From contig URPT01000005.1 in NCBI GenBank assembly GCA_900549845.1, positions 1 through 26,892 of the forward strand: a DNA stretch of 26,892 nucleotides. The letters are read 5' to 3'. Both the position numbers and the translations under genes were made by a program. This document shows positions 7,893-16,272 of this stretch, one piece after another. Within the stretch, counting starts at the first letter, position 1, and each line of letters starts with the position of its first letter. Below the pieces are notes generated by a model, which was not told where the DNA came from, did not search any database, and saw nothing but the letters and a program-made list of their open reading frames with translations. This DNA is from an uncultured Veillonella sp. (GTDB lineage: Bacteria; Bacillota; Negativicutes; Veillonellales; Veillonellaceae).

Positions 7893-8734
7893 TAGATGAT
7901 GTAAGCATTACCTTTGTTTTTAGGTCTTTCTCCCATAGTTTCCAGTAAAGCTAATCCCACATCACGTGCTGCTTTTACAGCTTGTTTAACAGCGCCAGAA
8001 TCACCACTAATTTGTAAAACAACTTCATTACTCATAGCAGAACTCGATGGAGATCGATAACTTACCACATCTACGTTAGCTGATTTAACTGCTGTATCTG
8101 CCATAACTACACCAATAGCTGCTGGGGCTCCAACAATCAAGCCAAAGGCTTTACCTTCTGGTGTCCCAAAAGCAGTGACTAAGGCTTCTCCTGCACGCGC
8201 TGTATATTGGACCTCCACATGGCCTGCGTCATTCATATATACTTCGCCAAAGGTGCGTTCTAATTCACGTAATGCTACTTCCACAGAACGTCTTACATCG
8301 GATACGTCATCGCCACCAAATATGATAAGGGAACCAGAACCAGCGCCACCTTTCATATCACGGGCCAGTTCAATGCTAACAATCTCTGTATTCGTTGCTT
8401 TTACAGCTTCATCAGCAGCCATAATTTGCGGCCCTGCACCTGTACGTGAACCTAAGATACCGATGGATCGATATGACTTAGTGAGCTTCATAGCTTCCAA
8501 TACTTGACTATCAACATTGGCAATTACGAGACCAATTGTATCGCCTGTTGTAGTGCTACCTACGTGTTCAGTAATCATAGAAGTTTGTAGTTGACTTACA
8601 GCAGGTGAACTTACAGGTGCCGAAGCACATGATGCATTACTAGTCGCGCCTGAAGTTTTGCTTAAATCAGCACCATCGATACGCATCAATACGCGCTTTA
8701 AAATCTCATCTACCATACTTTTAGTATCGGCCAT
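7892..8734 (-). CDS. pduB: PduB, tandem-BMC trimeric shell protein, long form
   Basis: This 280-residue protein has two BMC domains and an N-terminal extension of about 52 residues. The extension begins with an amphipathic helix (SMVDEILKRVLMRID) and continues as a Ser/Ala/Pro-rich linker. In Salmonella the longer PduB carries a 37-residue extension, absent from PduB', that links shell to core enzymes. The tandem domains show GDTIGLVIANVD, KGGAGSGSLIIFGGDDVSD and EGKAFGLIVGAPAAIGVVMADTAVKSANVDVV. It is a clear paralogue of the product at 17956-18657, which lacks the extension. An internal ATG at codon 53 has no evident ribosome site, so this gene probably makes only the long form. Confidence 0.92.
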   Translation of the reverse strand: MADTKSMVDEILKRVLMRIDGADLSKTSGATSNASCASAPVSSPAVSQLQTSMITEHVGSTTTGDTIGLVIANVDSQVLEAMKLTKSYRSIGILGSRTGAGPQIMAADEAVKATNTEIVSIELARDMKGGAGSGSLIIFGGDDVSDVRRSVEVALRELERTFGEVYMNDAGHVEVQYTARAGEALVTAFGTPEGKAFGLIVGAPAAIGVVMADTAVKSANVDVVSYRSPSSSAMSNEVVLQISGDSGAVKQAVKAARDVGLALLETMGERPKNKGNAYII

Positions 8735-8736
8735 AA

Positions 8737-9018
8737 TTATTCACCCTTTGTTGGTAAAATACCTTCTACATCTTTATGTGGTCTTGGAATTACATGAGTA
8801 GAGATAACAATGCCTACCCGTTCTGCAGCAGCTGCACCTGCGTCTACAGCAGCTTTTACAGCACCTACATCACCACGAACCATAACAGTAACGAGACCAG
8901 AGCCAATTTTTTCATTGCCTACGAGTTCCACATTAGCTGCTTTAAGCATTGCATCAGCTGCTTCAATAGCACCTACTAGACCCTTAGTTTCCACCATACC
9001 TAATGCTTCTTGTGTCAT
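8737..9018 (-). CDS. pduA: PduA, hexameric shell protein (BMC-H)
   Basis: This 93-residue canonical BMC-H shell protein is almost collinear with the PduJ at 7007-7282 but begins MTQEALGMVETKG, as PduA does (Salmonella PduA 94 residues). It has KIGSGLVTVMVRGDVGAVKAAVDAG and HVIPRPHKDVEGILP. PduA hexamers have a pore selective for propanediol over propionaldehyde. In Salmonella pduA leads the operon; here it is internal, between cobT and the long pduB. AAGGAG lies seven bases upstream, and the gap to pduB is two bases. Confidence 0.93.
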   Translation of the reverse strand: MTQEALGMVETKGLVGAIEAADAMLKAANVELVGNEKIGSGLVTVMVRGDVGAVKAAVDAGAAAAERVGIVISTHVIPRPHKDVEGILPTKGE

Positions 9019-9062
9019 CTGTTTTCTCTCCTTTTACAAAACATAGAGCAAAGATTACAAAT

Positions 9063-10070
9063 TTATTTTTCTAATAGTTCCACCATAGTGCCTATATTCA
9101 TAAAGGCAAAGTGTGCTGTTTTAAGCAGTTGTACCATTAATACTGCACCAGTTCCTTCACCTAATGCCATTTGCCCATGGATTGGAACTTCATCAAGACG
9201 AATATTTGCATAAGCCAATGCTGCGGCCATCCCTACCTCGCGAGAATAATGAGATGGAATACCGTATAATGGAGCGTCTCCATTCATTTGAGTAGCACAA
9301 GCCATGGCAACGGCTGTAATATATCCATCGATTACAAATGGAATATGTAAGTCCGTACAAGCTACCATAGCGCCGGTAATAGCAGCTATATCAAAGCCAC
9401 CTACGCGGCTAATTACCTCTTTAGGACTATTTAAGTGTCCCTTATGATGAGATAATGCAGTACGTACAAACTCTCGTTTTTGATTCATGTACGCCTCTTC
9501 ATCAGGGCCAGATCCAGGACCTACAGTTATCCGTGGGTCTAGTTTTGTAAGACCACTCAGGACAGCTGCTGAAGTTGTGGTATTACCAACACCCATTTCG
9601 CCAAAGGAAAATAGATTGATACCCGATTCTGCATAGTAAACAACTCGGTTATATCCAGCTTGGTATGCTAGGTCAAACTCTTCAGCACTCATAGCGGCAC
9701 CATCTAATATATTCTTTGTGCCTTGAGCTACCTTTCGATTGACCCCAATACCTTGTGGGCATGCAATGCCTACATCTACCACTTCATAAGGAATATGGTT
9801 AAAGATACAGTAATTAGCAACTGCACTTTTACCATCAATCATATTCTGAGACTGTTTGCGAGTAATCTCATAGTTATAACCGATTAGGCCATCTACGGAA
9901 ATACCATTATCTGCAGAAAAGATAATATGCTGAGCCTGAATCTCAGGTTTCATATCTTGCCAAGCGAGACACATTTTTTTGAAATATCGTTCCCATAGAC
10001 CCAAGCTTTTTGGAATGATCGCCTTATTTAAAATAAATTGATTAAGTTGTTCTTCAAACACTTTGTCCAT
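9063..10070 (-). CDS. cobT: CobT-family lower-ligand phosphoribosyltransferase inside the pdu operon
   Basis: This 335-residue member of the nicotinate-nucleotide:dimethylbenzimidazole phosphoribosyltransferase family activates the lower-ligand base of cobamides as its alpha-riboside phosphate. Counterparts of the two Salmonella catalytic glutamates are visible: E158 in FSFGEMGVGNTTTSA and E305 in ALGEGTGAV. Unlike the usual CobT, the substrate loops read SADNG rather than the common GDHG, and VGPGSGPD rather than GRGTG-DD. The second copy at 22648-23685 shares these departures. It sits between pduV and pduA, an unusual place that ties cobamide production to the B12-dependent dehydratase. ATG at 10070 has AAGG eight bases upstream; a longer TTG start (10088) is less likely. 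Confidence 0.9.
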   Translation of the reverse strand: MDKVFEEQLNQFILNKAIIPKSLGLWERYFKKMCLAWQDMKPEIQAQHIIFSADNGISVDGLIGYNYEITRKQSQNMIDGKSAVANYCIFNHIPYEVVDVGIACPQGIGVNRKVAQGTKNILDGAAMSAEEFDLAYQAGYNRVVYYAESGINLFSFGEMGVGNTTTSAAVLSGLTKLDPRITVGPGSGPDEEAYMNQKREFVRTALSHHKGHLNSPKEVISRVGGFDIAAITGAMVACTDLHIPFVIDGYITAVAMACATQMNGDAPLYGIPSHYSREVGMAAALAYANIRLDEVPIHGQMALGEGTGAVLMVQLLKTAHFAFMNIGTMVELLEK

Positions 10071-10088
10071 GGAAAAACCTTCTTTCAA

Positions 10089-10529
10089 CTAACCGTATAT
10101 GTAGTTACATAATTGTTTTAACGACTCTTCGTCGTGAACTGATATTTCAAAAATATTAGTGGCTCCCGCTAGTTTAAGATTGCGCCGAGGCGCCTCAACA
10201 TCTTTACCCGTGTCCACCTTTGATACAACCCCTATAACCTCGCGATTTAAGGAGTTTCCAAAGTTTGGTGGGAATATGGTTGTTTCATCACCTGCAGGAA
10301 TCATGAAAATCACTACATCCGCATCATAGGCGTGCAAGATAATGCCTCGATAGTAATTAGGATTCTCCATATATTCTCCAGGGGTATCGATGAAGTTTCC
10401 CACTCTCGTTATGGCTTGTGTCTTATGATACGTAGCCGAGCCATGAGTAATCGTATCTGCTAATGTAGTCTTACCACAACCGCTACGACCTACTAGAAGG
10501 ATACGTTTTTCTTTCTTTTCGGTGCTCAT
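10089..10529 (-). CDS. pduV: PduV, EutP/PduV-family P-loop GTPase-like protein
   Basis: This 146-residue small P-loop protein has Walker A GRSGCGKT at residues 14-21, a DTPGEY switch-II-like motif and SKVD in place of the G4 motif NKxD. Salmonella PduV (about 150 residues) associates with the outside of the compartment through PduU and has been linked to compartment movement. The pduU-pduV order here preserves that pairing. The cobT start follows 18 bases after the stop. AAAGGG precedes ATG 10529. Confidence 0.9.
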   Translation of the reverse strand: MSTEKKEKRILLVGRSGCGKTTLADTITHGSATYHKTQAITRVGNFIDTPGEYMENPNYYRGIILHAYDADVVIFMIPAGDETTIFPPNFGNSLNREVIGVVSKVDTGKDVEAPRRNLKLAGATNIFEISVHDEESLKQLCNYIYG

Positions 10530-10542
10530 AATTACCCTTTCA

Positions 10543-10905
10543 TTAGGATCTTGTTAAATCCGTTGGGAAGAATCCTAATATACGTTGCAGACCTTCAATT
10601 ACGCTGCGTAAAGCAGATTCAACAGCAGATACATCACCAGTTATGAGAAGTGCACCCGAAAATCTATCGATGAAACCGATTTCGATATCACCAGATTTAC
10701 TTGCAATATCGGCTGCAATAATGGTCCCTTCGCCAGGTGTTATGGTAAGAATTCCAATGGCATTGCGCCCTTTTTCCTCAAGTCCCATTTTTCTAAATAG
10801 ATCTGGCTTAGGATTGGCAATAACATGGGCTATCGTAACCTGCTTTCCAGGTACAAACTCTTGTATGATGCGCTGTTTTGCATCAATTACCTCTTGAAAG
10901 GCCAT
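10543..10905 (-). CDS. pduU: PduU, circularly permuted BMC-H shell protein
   Basis: This 120-residue protein is similar in size to Salmonella PduU (116) and EutS. The permuted BMC fold is recognisable: an N-terminal strand-forming extension (RIIQEFVPGKQVTIAHVIANP), then AIGILTITPGEGTIIAADIASK, GDIEIGFIDRFSGALLITGDV and VIEGLQRILGFFPTDLTRS. In PduU hexamers the N-terminal strands make a beta-barrel that plugs the pore and is proposed to dock PduV. A very strong ribosome site (AGGAGGAG) precedes ATG 10905. Confidence 0.93.
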   Translation of the reverse strand: MAFQEVIDAKQRIIQEFVPGKQVTIAHVIANPKPDLFRKMGLEEKGRNAIGILTITPGEGTIIAADIASKSGDIEIGFIDRFSGALLITGDVSAVESALRSVIEGLQRILGFFPTDLTRS

Positions 10906-10937
10906 ATAATCTCCTCCTAATGTAATATGTATTCTTT

Positions 10938-10962
10938 AAACTATACTGACATGTTATAGTTT
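10938..10962. repeat. 8-bp inverted repeat between pduF and pduU
   Basis: AAACTATA (10938-10945) and TATAGTTT (10955-10962) flank nine bases in the 85-base gap between pduF and pduU. There is no U-tract on either side, so it is not a standard terminator. It may be an mRNA processing or stability hairpin. Confidence 0.35.
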
Positions 10963-10990
10963 GTCGTTGTTTTATATACTCTAGCTATAG

Positions 10991-11713
10991 TTAAGGTACC
11001 ACTAATTGGAAGAACAACACGGCTAAGCCTGCCCCAATCAATGGGCCAATAAATGGTACCCATGCATATTGCCAGTTCGCAGTTCCTTTATTAGGAATCG
11101 GTAATAAGAAATATGCTAACCGCGGACCAAAGTCACGGGCTGGATTTAATGCATATCCAGTAGTTGCGCCAAAGGACATACCAATGGATGCTACCAAAAT
11201 ACCGATGACCATAGGTGCTAAACCATCGGCCATTTTTCCTAAGCAGAGAATCGCTAGCATAAACATAAATGTTGCTATGATTTCAGATATCAAATTGAAA
11301 GGTTTATTATCAATAGCTGGACCTGTTGCAAAAATCCCTACACAGTTTCCTTCGTCAGGACCGGTTACTTTAAAGTGTGGATAATAGAACAATGCAGCAA
11401 TGGCAGCACCTGTAAAACCACCTGCAATTTGAGCTATGGACATGGGAATGACTTGATCCCAAGGGAATATACCTGCTACAGCAAGAGCAAAGGTAACGGC
11501 AGGGTTCAAATGCCCCGGGCCACCAAGTGTAATCCCTACATATACACCAAAGGCTACGGCAAATGCCCATCCGAAGATAATGTGTAGCCAGTTAGTACCA
11601 AAAATACTAACAATGGTTTTCTTTAACAAGATAGATGCATTGGTAGTATTACCAAATGCAATTAAAACGGCAGTACCAACAAACTCACTAATATACATTT
11701 GCGTTACGTCCAT
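10991..11713 (-). CDS. pduF: PduF, MIP-family propanediol/glycerol facilitator
   Basis: This 240-residue aquaglyceroporin should let 1,2-propanediol or glycerol diffuse across the inner membrane. It has six predicted membrane segments and both pore loops: HLNPAVTFA in the first half and LNPARDFGPRL in the second. The aspartate after the second NPAR is typical of the glycerol-conducting branch. ATG at 11713 is chosen, with GAGGTG six bases before it; the frame can also start at a GTG that overlaps that ribosome site. In Salmonella pduF is transcribed separately and divergently, whereas here it is inside the structural operon, 10 bases after pduO. Confidence 0.92.
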   Translation of the reverse strand: MDVTQMYISEFVGTAVLIAFGNTTNASILLKKTIVSIFGTNWLHIIFGWAFAVAFGVYVGITLGGPGHLNPAVTFALAVAGIFPWDQVIPMSIAQIAGGFTGAAIAALFYYPHFKVTGPDEGNCVGIFATGPAIDNKPFNLISEIIATFMFMLAILCLGKMADGLAPMVIGILVASIGMSFGATTGYALNPARDFGPRLAYFLLPIPNKGTANWQYAWVPFIGPLIGAGLAVLFFQLVVP

Positions 11714-11723
11714 TGTTTTCACC

Positions 11724-12779
11724 TCATTGAGTTAACAGAGATTGTAATGCATGAGATGCAATGTCCATATCCTGTGCCACGGTACCACCGCTAATGCCTA
11801 GTCCACCAATCATCTTTCCATTAATCATGATTGGATATCCGCCACCAAAGGTGCAAATTTTACGGTTTACCATGGATTCTATGTTGAATAGATCGCCATC
11901 AGGCTGTGCGCTTGGATGTATTTCATGAGTTGCTGATTTGAGCGCCACTGCGGTGTACGCCTTTGCCTGTGCGATGTCGTTACTGATGAGCAATGCATCT
12001 GACATACGTTGGAAATACATTAATACACCGTTTGCATCTACTATAGATACAACGATAGGTACGCCTATGGACTGAGCGTAGTCCAATGCCGCTTGTGAAA
12101 GCTTCGTCATAATACGCTCTAAATCTGTTCCAGTTGACATATAAATAACTCCACTTTCAGCAGTATGCTCTATATTACATACGCATTGATTGCTTTCTGT
12201 CAGTATTTCCTCACGACTAGTTGCTACACGTTCTGAAACGCGTTCTACAATTGTTTCTACAAATTGTATATAGTCTTCCATGCGAGCCATGATATATAGA
12301 GCATCAGATAGTCGATTAATAAATTTACGAACCTCATCGCGAATAGGTTCTACAGAACCTAAGCTTATAAGCAATCGTTCACCACGACGACAAATGGTAC
12401 GTGCCACGTGTAACTCTGCAGCAGATAGATAATTTCCGCTTAATATAAAGCTATGTTGCTGTGGCAATCGCGTTGTATAGTCATCGATCATATATTCCAA
12501 TTCGCTTATATCTTGTTGTGAAATTAGATTACTACTTTCACTTAGATTTTCCACATGAGGCGTAGCTATCTCCGCACATAAGCGGAATAGCTGATGTTGT
12601 AATGTGTGAAGCACATGTTTATTGTCTGGTGAGACGACTAATTTCTCACATACACTAACCTGTGCATTTAATTCATCAAAGGTTCCATATGTGTCCACAC
12701 GAAGTGAATTTTTAGGTACTCTAGTGCCATCAAAGAGAGCCGTTGTACCTGCATCACCGGTTTTCGTATAAATAGCCAT
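11724..12779 (-). CDS. pduO: PduO, ATP:cob(I)alamin adenosyltransferase with C-terminal HbpS/GlcG domain
   Basis: PduO makes adenosylcobalamin from reduced cobalamin and ATP for the diol dehydratase. The 351-residue protein has both domains of full-length PduO. The N-terminal adenosyltransferase (1-185) has the ATP-binding TKTGDAGTTALFDG, VDTYGTFDELNA, RRGERLL and FINRLSDALYIMAR. The C-terminal DUF336/HbpS domain (about 215-351) has PIVVSIVDANGVLMYF and IMINGKMIGGLGISGG, known in PduO to bind haem or corrinoid. It lies between pduH and pduF, not between pduN and pduP as in Salmonella. ATG at 12779 is preceded by GAGGTGG; a GTG at 12788 is an unlikely alternative. Confidence 0.93.
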   Translation of the reverse strand: MAIYTKTGDAGTTALFDGTRVPKNSLRVDTYGTFDELNAQVSVCEKLVVSPDNKHVLHTLQHQLFRLCAEIATPHVENLSESSNLISQQDISELEYMIDDYTTRLPQQHSFILSGNYLSAAELHVARTICRRGERLLISLGSVEPIRDEVRKFINRLSDALYIMARMEDYIQFVETIVERVSERVATSREEILTESNQCVCNIEHTAESGVIYMSTGTDLERIMTKLSQAALDYAQSIGVPIVVSIVDANGVLMYFQRMSDALLISNDIAQAKAYTAVALKSATHEIHPSAQPDGDLFNIESMVNRKICTFGGGYPIMINGKMIGGLGISGGTVAQDMDIASHALQSLLTQ

Positions 12780-12806
12780 ATGCACCACCTCTAAAGTTAG
12801 TTAGAT

Positions 12807-13178
12807 TTAAAAAGCTACTTCCAATCGTTCATCAGAAACGAAAGGATTACCTTTTACAAGGCGGGCTGCATTGACACCCAAGGTGCGTAAGCTATCTGGA
12901 TATTGAGCATAGCTCGTAAGTCGATAAATAAATTGATGCATTGGTATGTTTTTATAGGTCAACACAATCGCCTCATCATCAACGCCTATCCCAACAGATA
13001 AAGCCGAATTACGAGATGCTAGGTCGGCCAATGTCATATGCGTACCACTATGGGACTCAATGACAACAGGAAGACCTTCCTCTTCAATTCCATATAGTAC
13101 GGGTTTTAGTATATCCTCACTGATATGCTCTGTAGTATACAGCAATATAGTTGGCTTACTGACGATACTTTGATCCAT
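12807..13178 (-). CDS. pduH: PduH, diol dehydratase reactivase small subunit
   Basis: This 123-residue protein is close to the size of the PduH/DdrB family (about 125), with PTILLYTTEHISEDILKPVLYGIEEEGLP and a C-terminal RTLGVNAARLVKGNPF. Together with PduG it exchanges damaged cobalamin from the inactivated dehydratase. The start overlaps the pduG stop. Two adjacent ATGs exist (13181 and 13178); the second is chosen because the GGGAGG ribosome site is six bases away. Confidence 0.93.
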   Translation of the reverse strand: MDQSIVSKPTILLYTTEHISEDILKPVLYGIEEEGLPVVIESHSGTHMTLADLASRNSALSVGIGVDDEAIVLTYKNIPMHQFIYRLTSYAQYPDSLRTLGVNAARLVKGNPFVSDERLEVAF

Positions 13179-15004
13179 CATAGGCCTCCCTTCTGTGCAT
13201 AGGATAATACCAATCCTGTTGCTACCGCATTTCGTGCCCCTTCAACGCCTCGAATATTGCCTCGACCTGCTACTAATGCATATTGTGAAAGTGCATCGGT
13301 TACGAGTTGAGGAATTTCAAAGTCTAATGCAGAACCACCTACGATAACAACGAATGGTATATCTCGCACATTATGAGTAGGACTAACAGATGCCAAAGCG
13401 CGGAGTGAATTTGTGACAAATACCCGTTTCTTTGCGGTTTGACGAACACGCTTAATCGTTTCTAGAGGGATATCTCGCTCTACAGGAACGAGCCCATCTG
13501 GCGTTACGATAACAACGCGGCCAAACAATGCTGCCGAAAGTGGTTCATTAAAGAACTGCACCGTTCCATCTTCGTGACGAATGTGATATACACTGAGTAC
13601 TTGAGCCAATGGGTCTCGTTTGATGGCTTCTGCAATATGCATATCCTCTAAACCAAGTTCAGAATTGATGAGCATAGTTACCATATTTCCTGCCCCTGCA
13701 AGATGAATGGCTTTAATTTTTCCTTCTTGGTTAATGATGGATGCATCGGTAGAGCCTGCCCCTAGATCGAGTATGGCCATTGGTTTTGCTGTCCCCGGTG
13801 TAGTCAAAGCGCCTAAGATAGCTGATTCAGCCTCTTCACCACCGATTTCAACGGGTACGCCTAACTCTTTTTCTACCTGCTTTGCAATGATTTCCATTTG
13901 TAGATGATCTGACTTAACCATGGAGGCAATGCCTACGGCTTGTTCCATAGAGAACTCACCTGCAAGGCCGCCCTTTACATTGATAGGAACAGCTACATCT
14001 ACGGCTAGCAAATCTTGGATAAATACATCTTGAGGGGATTTATTCGTCAATTGAGCCATTGTAAGGCGAACCTTTTCAAGCATGCCACCTACGTTCGTAC
14101 CGGCTTCACCACTAATATCATCGATAGGATGAACAGATTCGAGAGTTTCCATAATCCTCTCTGCCCCAGCAGATACATCAACGGATACAGTTCGGTCATT
14201 CCCCATAACAATGATGGATCCTGCTGGTATTACCCGCTCCTTAACGTCCCCTGCTGGTGTTTTGATGACTACAGCTGAGCGATTTCCGATAAGAGCTCTA
14301 GCGATAGGTACAATATTCTTTGTTTCCTCTGGTGAAAGCTCAAATACAGTGGCAATTCCATAAGGATTCGATAATTGTGATACTACTTGCCCCGGTTCTA
14401 CAACCTCTACAGCAGAAAGCATGCCCATTGGGATTTTATCGATATACGCAACCTCGTCTACGATAGGAATTTTATGATCCAATCGATTGTTAACAAGTAC
14501 GCCGTCATCGGCTTGAAGAATAGCAGCTCGAATATCATAACCTCGCTTACAGTACGCATTAATTAGCTGTGCTACCAATTCAAAATCGATAATCTTTGGA
14601 GCTACCACGATGTATGGCTGACCTTGTGGCTTATCAATCAGTTGCTCAATGGGAACCGTATAGCCTACGCCAAGGCCTAACCCACCAGGAGTTTTAGGAT
14701 TGTGACCAATCATGGTAGATTCCGTAATAATCGTTTCTGTAATCGTTTCCATAGCCACATCACCGATAACTGGTGTAGCCTCATTAATGCGAACTAAGTC
14801 GATGTCTCGTAGTGTAAGATTAGCAGACCTGATTAGCGACTTGAGGGCATCCATGAGACCTACGATATTTTCGCGAGTCCCTTTAATGCCTGTAGTACTA
14901 GCTATTGCAGAAGATAAGAACTTTACCTCACCATTGCTATGCACTTCGGCCAAGGCCGCTTCTGTTGTAGAGTTTCCGATATCGATGCCAACAATTCGTT
15001 TCAT
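13178..15004 (-). CDS. pduG: PduG, diol dehydratase reactivase large subunit
   Basis: This 608-residue protein (Salmonella PduG 610) is an ATPase with an actin/Hsp70-like core. Visible motifs are GIDIGNSTTEAALAEV at the N-terminus, ILDLGAGSTDASIINQEGK in the middle and VVIVGGSALDFEIPQLV near the C-terminus. With PduH it uses ATP to release inactive cobalamin from the dehydratase. It follows pduE by 18 bases, with AGGAG upstream of ATG 15004, and overlaps pduH. Confidence 0.96.
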   Translation of the reverse strand: MKRIVGIDIGNSTTEAALAEVHSNGEVKFLSSAIASTTGIKGTRENIVGLMDALKSLIRSANLTLRDIDLVRINEATPVIGDVAMETITETIITESTMIGHNPKTPGGLGLGVGYTVPIEQLIDKPQGQPYIVVAPKIIDFELVAQLINAYCKRGYDIRAAILQADDGVLVNNRLDHKIPIVDEVAYIDKIPMGMLSAVEVVEPGQVVSQLSNPYGIATVFELSPEETKNIVPIARALIGNRSAVVIKTPAGDVKERVIPAGSIIVMGNDRTVSVDVSAGAERIMETLESVHPIDDISGEAGTNVGGMLEKVRLTMAQLTNKSPQDVFIQDLLAVDVAVPINVKGGLAGEFSMEQAVGIASMVKSDHLQMEIIAKQVEKELGVPVEIGGEEAESAILGALTTPGTAKPMAILDLGAGSTDASIINQEGKIKAIHLAGAGNMVTMLINSELGLEDMHIAEAIKRDPLAQVLSVYHIRHEDGTVQFFNEPLSAALFGRVVIVTPDGLVPVERDIPLETIKRVRQTAKKRVFVTNSLRALASVSPTHNVRDIPFVVIVGGSALDFEIPQLVTDALSQYALVAGRGNIRGVEGARNAVATGLVLSYAQKGGL

Positions 15005-15022
15005 AATGACATCTCCTATAGG

Positions 15023-15553
15023 TTAATTATCACCTTTAAGTTTTTTACGACGTTCGTAATTTTCTGCAGCTTCTCGTACAAAGTTTGCACAAATTGGAGC
15101 CCCTAAACCATCAAGTTCGCTAGCAATATCTAACAGTTCTTGTTTGGAAGAACGATATGGACGAAGTGCATTGTACATTTCAAGTAAGCGTTTATCACTT
15201 ACCTTCGTCATTTCTGCAGCGCGAGAAAAGTTGAGTTCAATTTGATCTCGGCCCCCAGCCTTAGCAATTTGACCTTGAGCTTTCAAAATAGATGGAGATA
15301 TTTTTAAATCATCCATTGTAATATGGCCGGCCATTACGTTATCCATCGTAATATGGCTTAAGTCTCGACCTTGACCAAGATCAATCCATTCTGGATGTTT
15401 TTTAGCAATCGGATAATCTTCGATTGTAGCCACTCTATCTACTGTATTAGTTGTAGATGGTGTATGAGGCGCTGAGTACTGTGTTGTACTTCCTTTCGCC
15501 CCTTCTATTTCAGATACGATCTGCCGAATTAAGGCTTCTAATTCGTTAGCCAT
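15023..15553 (-). CDS. pduE: PduE, diol dehydratase small subunit
   Basis: This 176-residue protein (Salmonella PduE 173) is the gamma subunit of adenosylcobalamin-dependent propanediol dehydratase. The family core is visible in YPIAKKHPEWIDLGQGRDLSHITMDNVMAG and AEMTKVSDKRLLEMYNALRPYRSSK. The first about 18 residues (ELEALIRQIVSEIEGAKG) form an amphipathic helix followed by a low-complexity linker, resembling an encapsulation peptide. AAGGAGG precedes ATG 15553; the gap from pduD is 11 bases. Confidence 0.95.
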   Translation of the reverse strand: MANELEALIRQIVSEIEGAKGSTTQYSAPHTPSTTNTVDRVATIEDYPIAKKHPEWIDLGQGRDLSHITMDNVMAGHITMDDLKISPSILKAQGQIAKAGGRDQIELNFSRAAEMTKVSDKRLLEMYNALRPYRSSKQELLDIASELDGLGAPICANFVREAAENYERRKKLKGDN

Positions 15554-15564
15554 AGTAAACCTCC

Positions 15565-16260
15565 TTATACAGTGACACGAACTTCATCAGCTGGCTTACC
15601 TTTTACTACATGCTTAGTTTCCTTGATATGTAGCAATGCAGATAATGCTTGGTATTTTGGACGAGCCATTTGATCGTTCAATGTTGGTACTGGTGTTGGG
15701 GATTCGCCCTTAGCATATTTAGCAGCATTTTTACCGATAGCGCGGTATGTTTCAGCTGTTAATAGCGGTGCTTGAGGGAATAATTCCAAATTTGAAAGTG
15801 GTTGTAAATCGCGTTGATGAATCAAGGTTGTACCTTTAGATTGAATACCAATACATACACCGGATCCAGAAATAGAATCGCCTTCAACGGCTACGGCCGC
15901 TACGTCAGAGGAACGGTATACGCGAATTACACGAGCTTTTAAACCTTCTTCTTCGATACCAGCTACTAATTGGCGAATTACCTCTTGATGCGGTACACCA
16001 ACGATAGTTTGTCGTTGACTACGGCCAAAGGCAGGGCCAACAGCAATAACTACTTCATCTGCGCTTGTACCAGGTTTTGCAGGGCCACCTGTTTGGAGCC
16101 AGCTATCATCACCAGTTGGGTCTTCATGTCGAGGAGCCGCACTTGGTGTTGTGCTTTCACCAGCACTAGCCTTGAATTGTGGTGCTTCATGAACACCACC
16201 CATTTCTTGTAAAACGTCTAGGATAATAGAACGTAATACATCTCTGTTAATTTCAGCCAT
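15565..16260 (-). CDS. pduD: PduD, diol dehydratase medium subunit
   Basis: This 231-residue beta subunit (Salmonella PduD 224) carries the N-terminal targeting sequence known in that family. Here it is AEINRDVLRSIILDVLQEMGG, close in pattern to the Salmonella peptide, followed by a Ser/Thr/Pro-rich linker to about residue 60. The catalytic-core part includes EVVIAVGPAFGRSQRQTIVGVPHQEV and SGVCIGIQSKGTTLIHQRDLQPLSNLELFPQAP. Two adjacent ATGs are present (16263 and 16260); the second has the better spacing to AAGGAGG. Confidence 0.95.
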   Translation of the reverse strand: MAEINRDVLRSIILDVLQEMGGVHEAPQFKASAGESTTPSAAPRHEDPTGDDSWLQTGGPAKPGTSADEVVIAVGPAFGRSQRQTIVGVPHQEVIRQLVAGIEEEGLKARVIRVYRSSDVAAVAVEGDSISGSGVCIGIQSKGTTLIHQRDLQPLSNLELFPQAPLLTAETYRAIGKNAAKYAKGESPTPVPTLNDQMARPKYQALSALLHIKETKHVVKGKPADEVRVTV

Positions 16261-16272
16261 CATGACACCTCC

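Noticed and set aside
8175..8507. 110-codon plus-strand frame opposite the long pduB
   Set aside because: It is the antisense shadow of a conserved shell gene. A similar shadow occurs opposite the other pduB, as expected from the shared sequence.
14712..15026. 104-codon plus-strand frame opposite pduG
   Set aside because: It is antisense to a conserved gene with no start signals.
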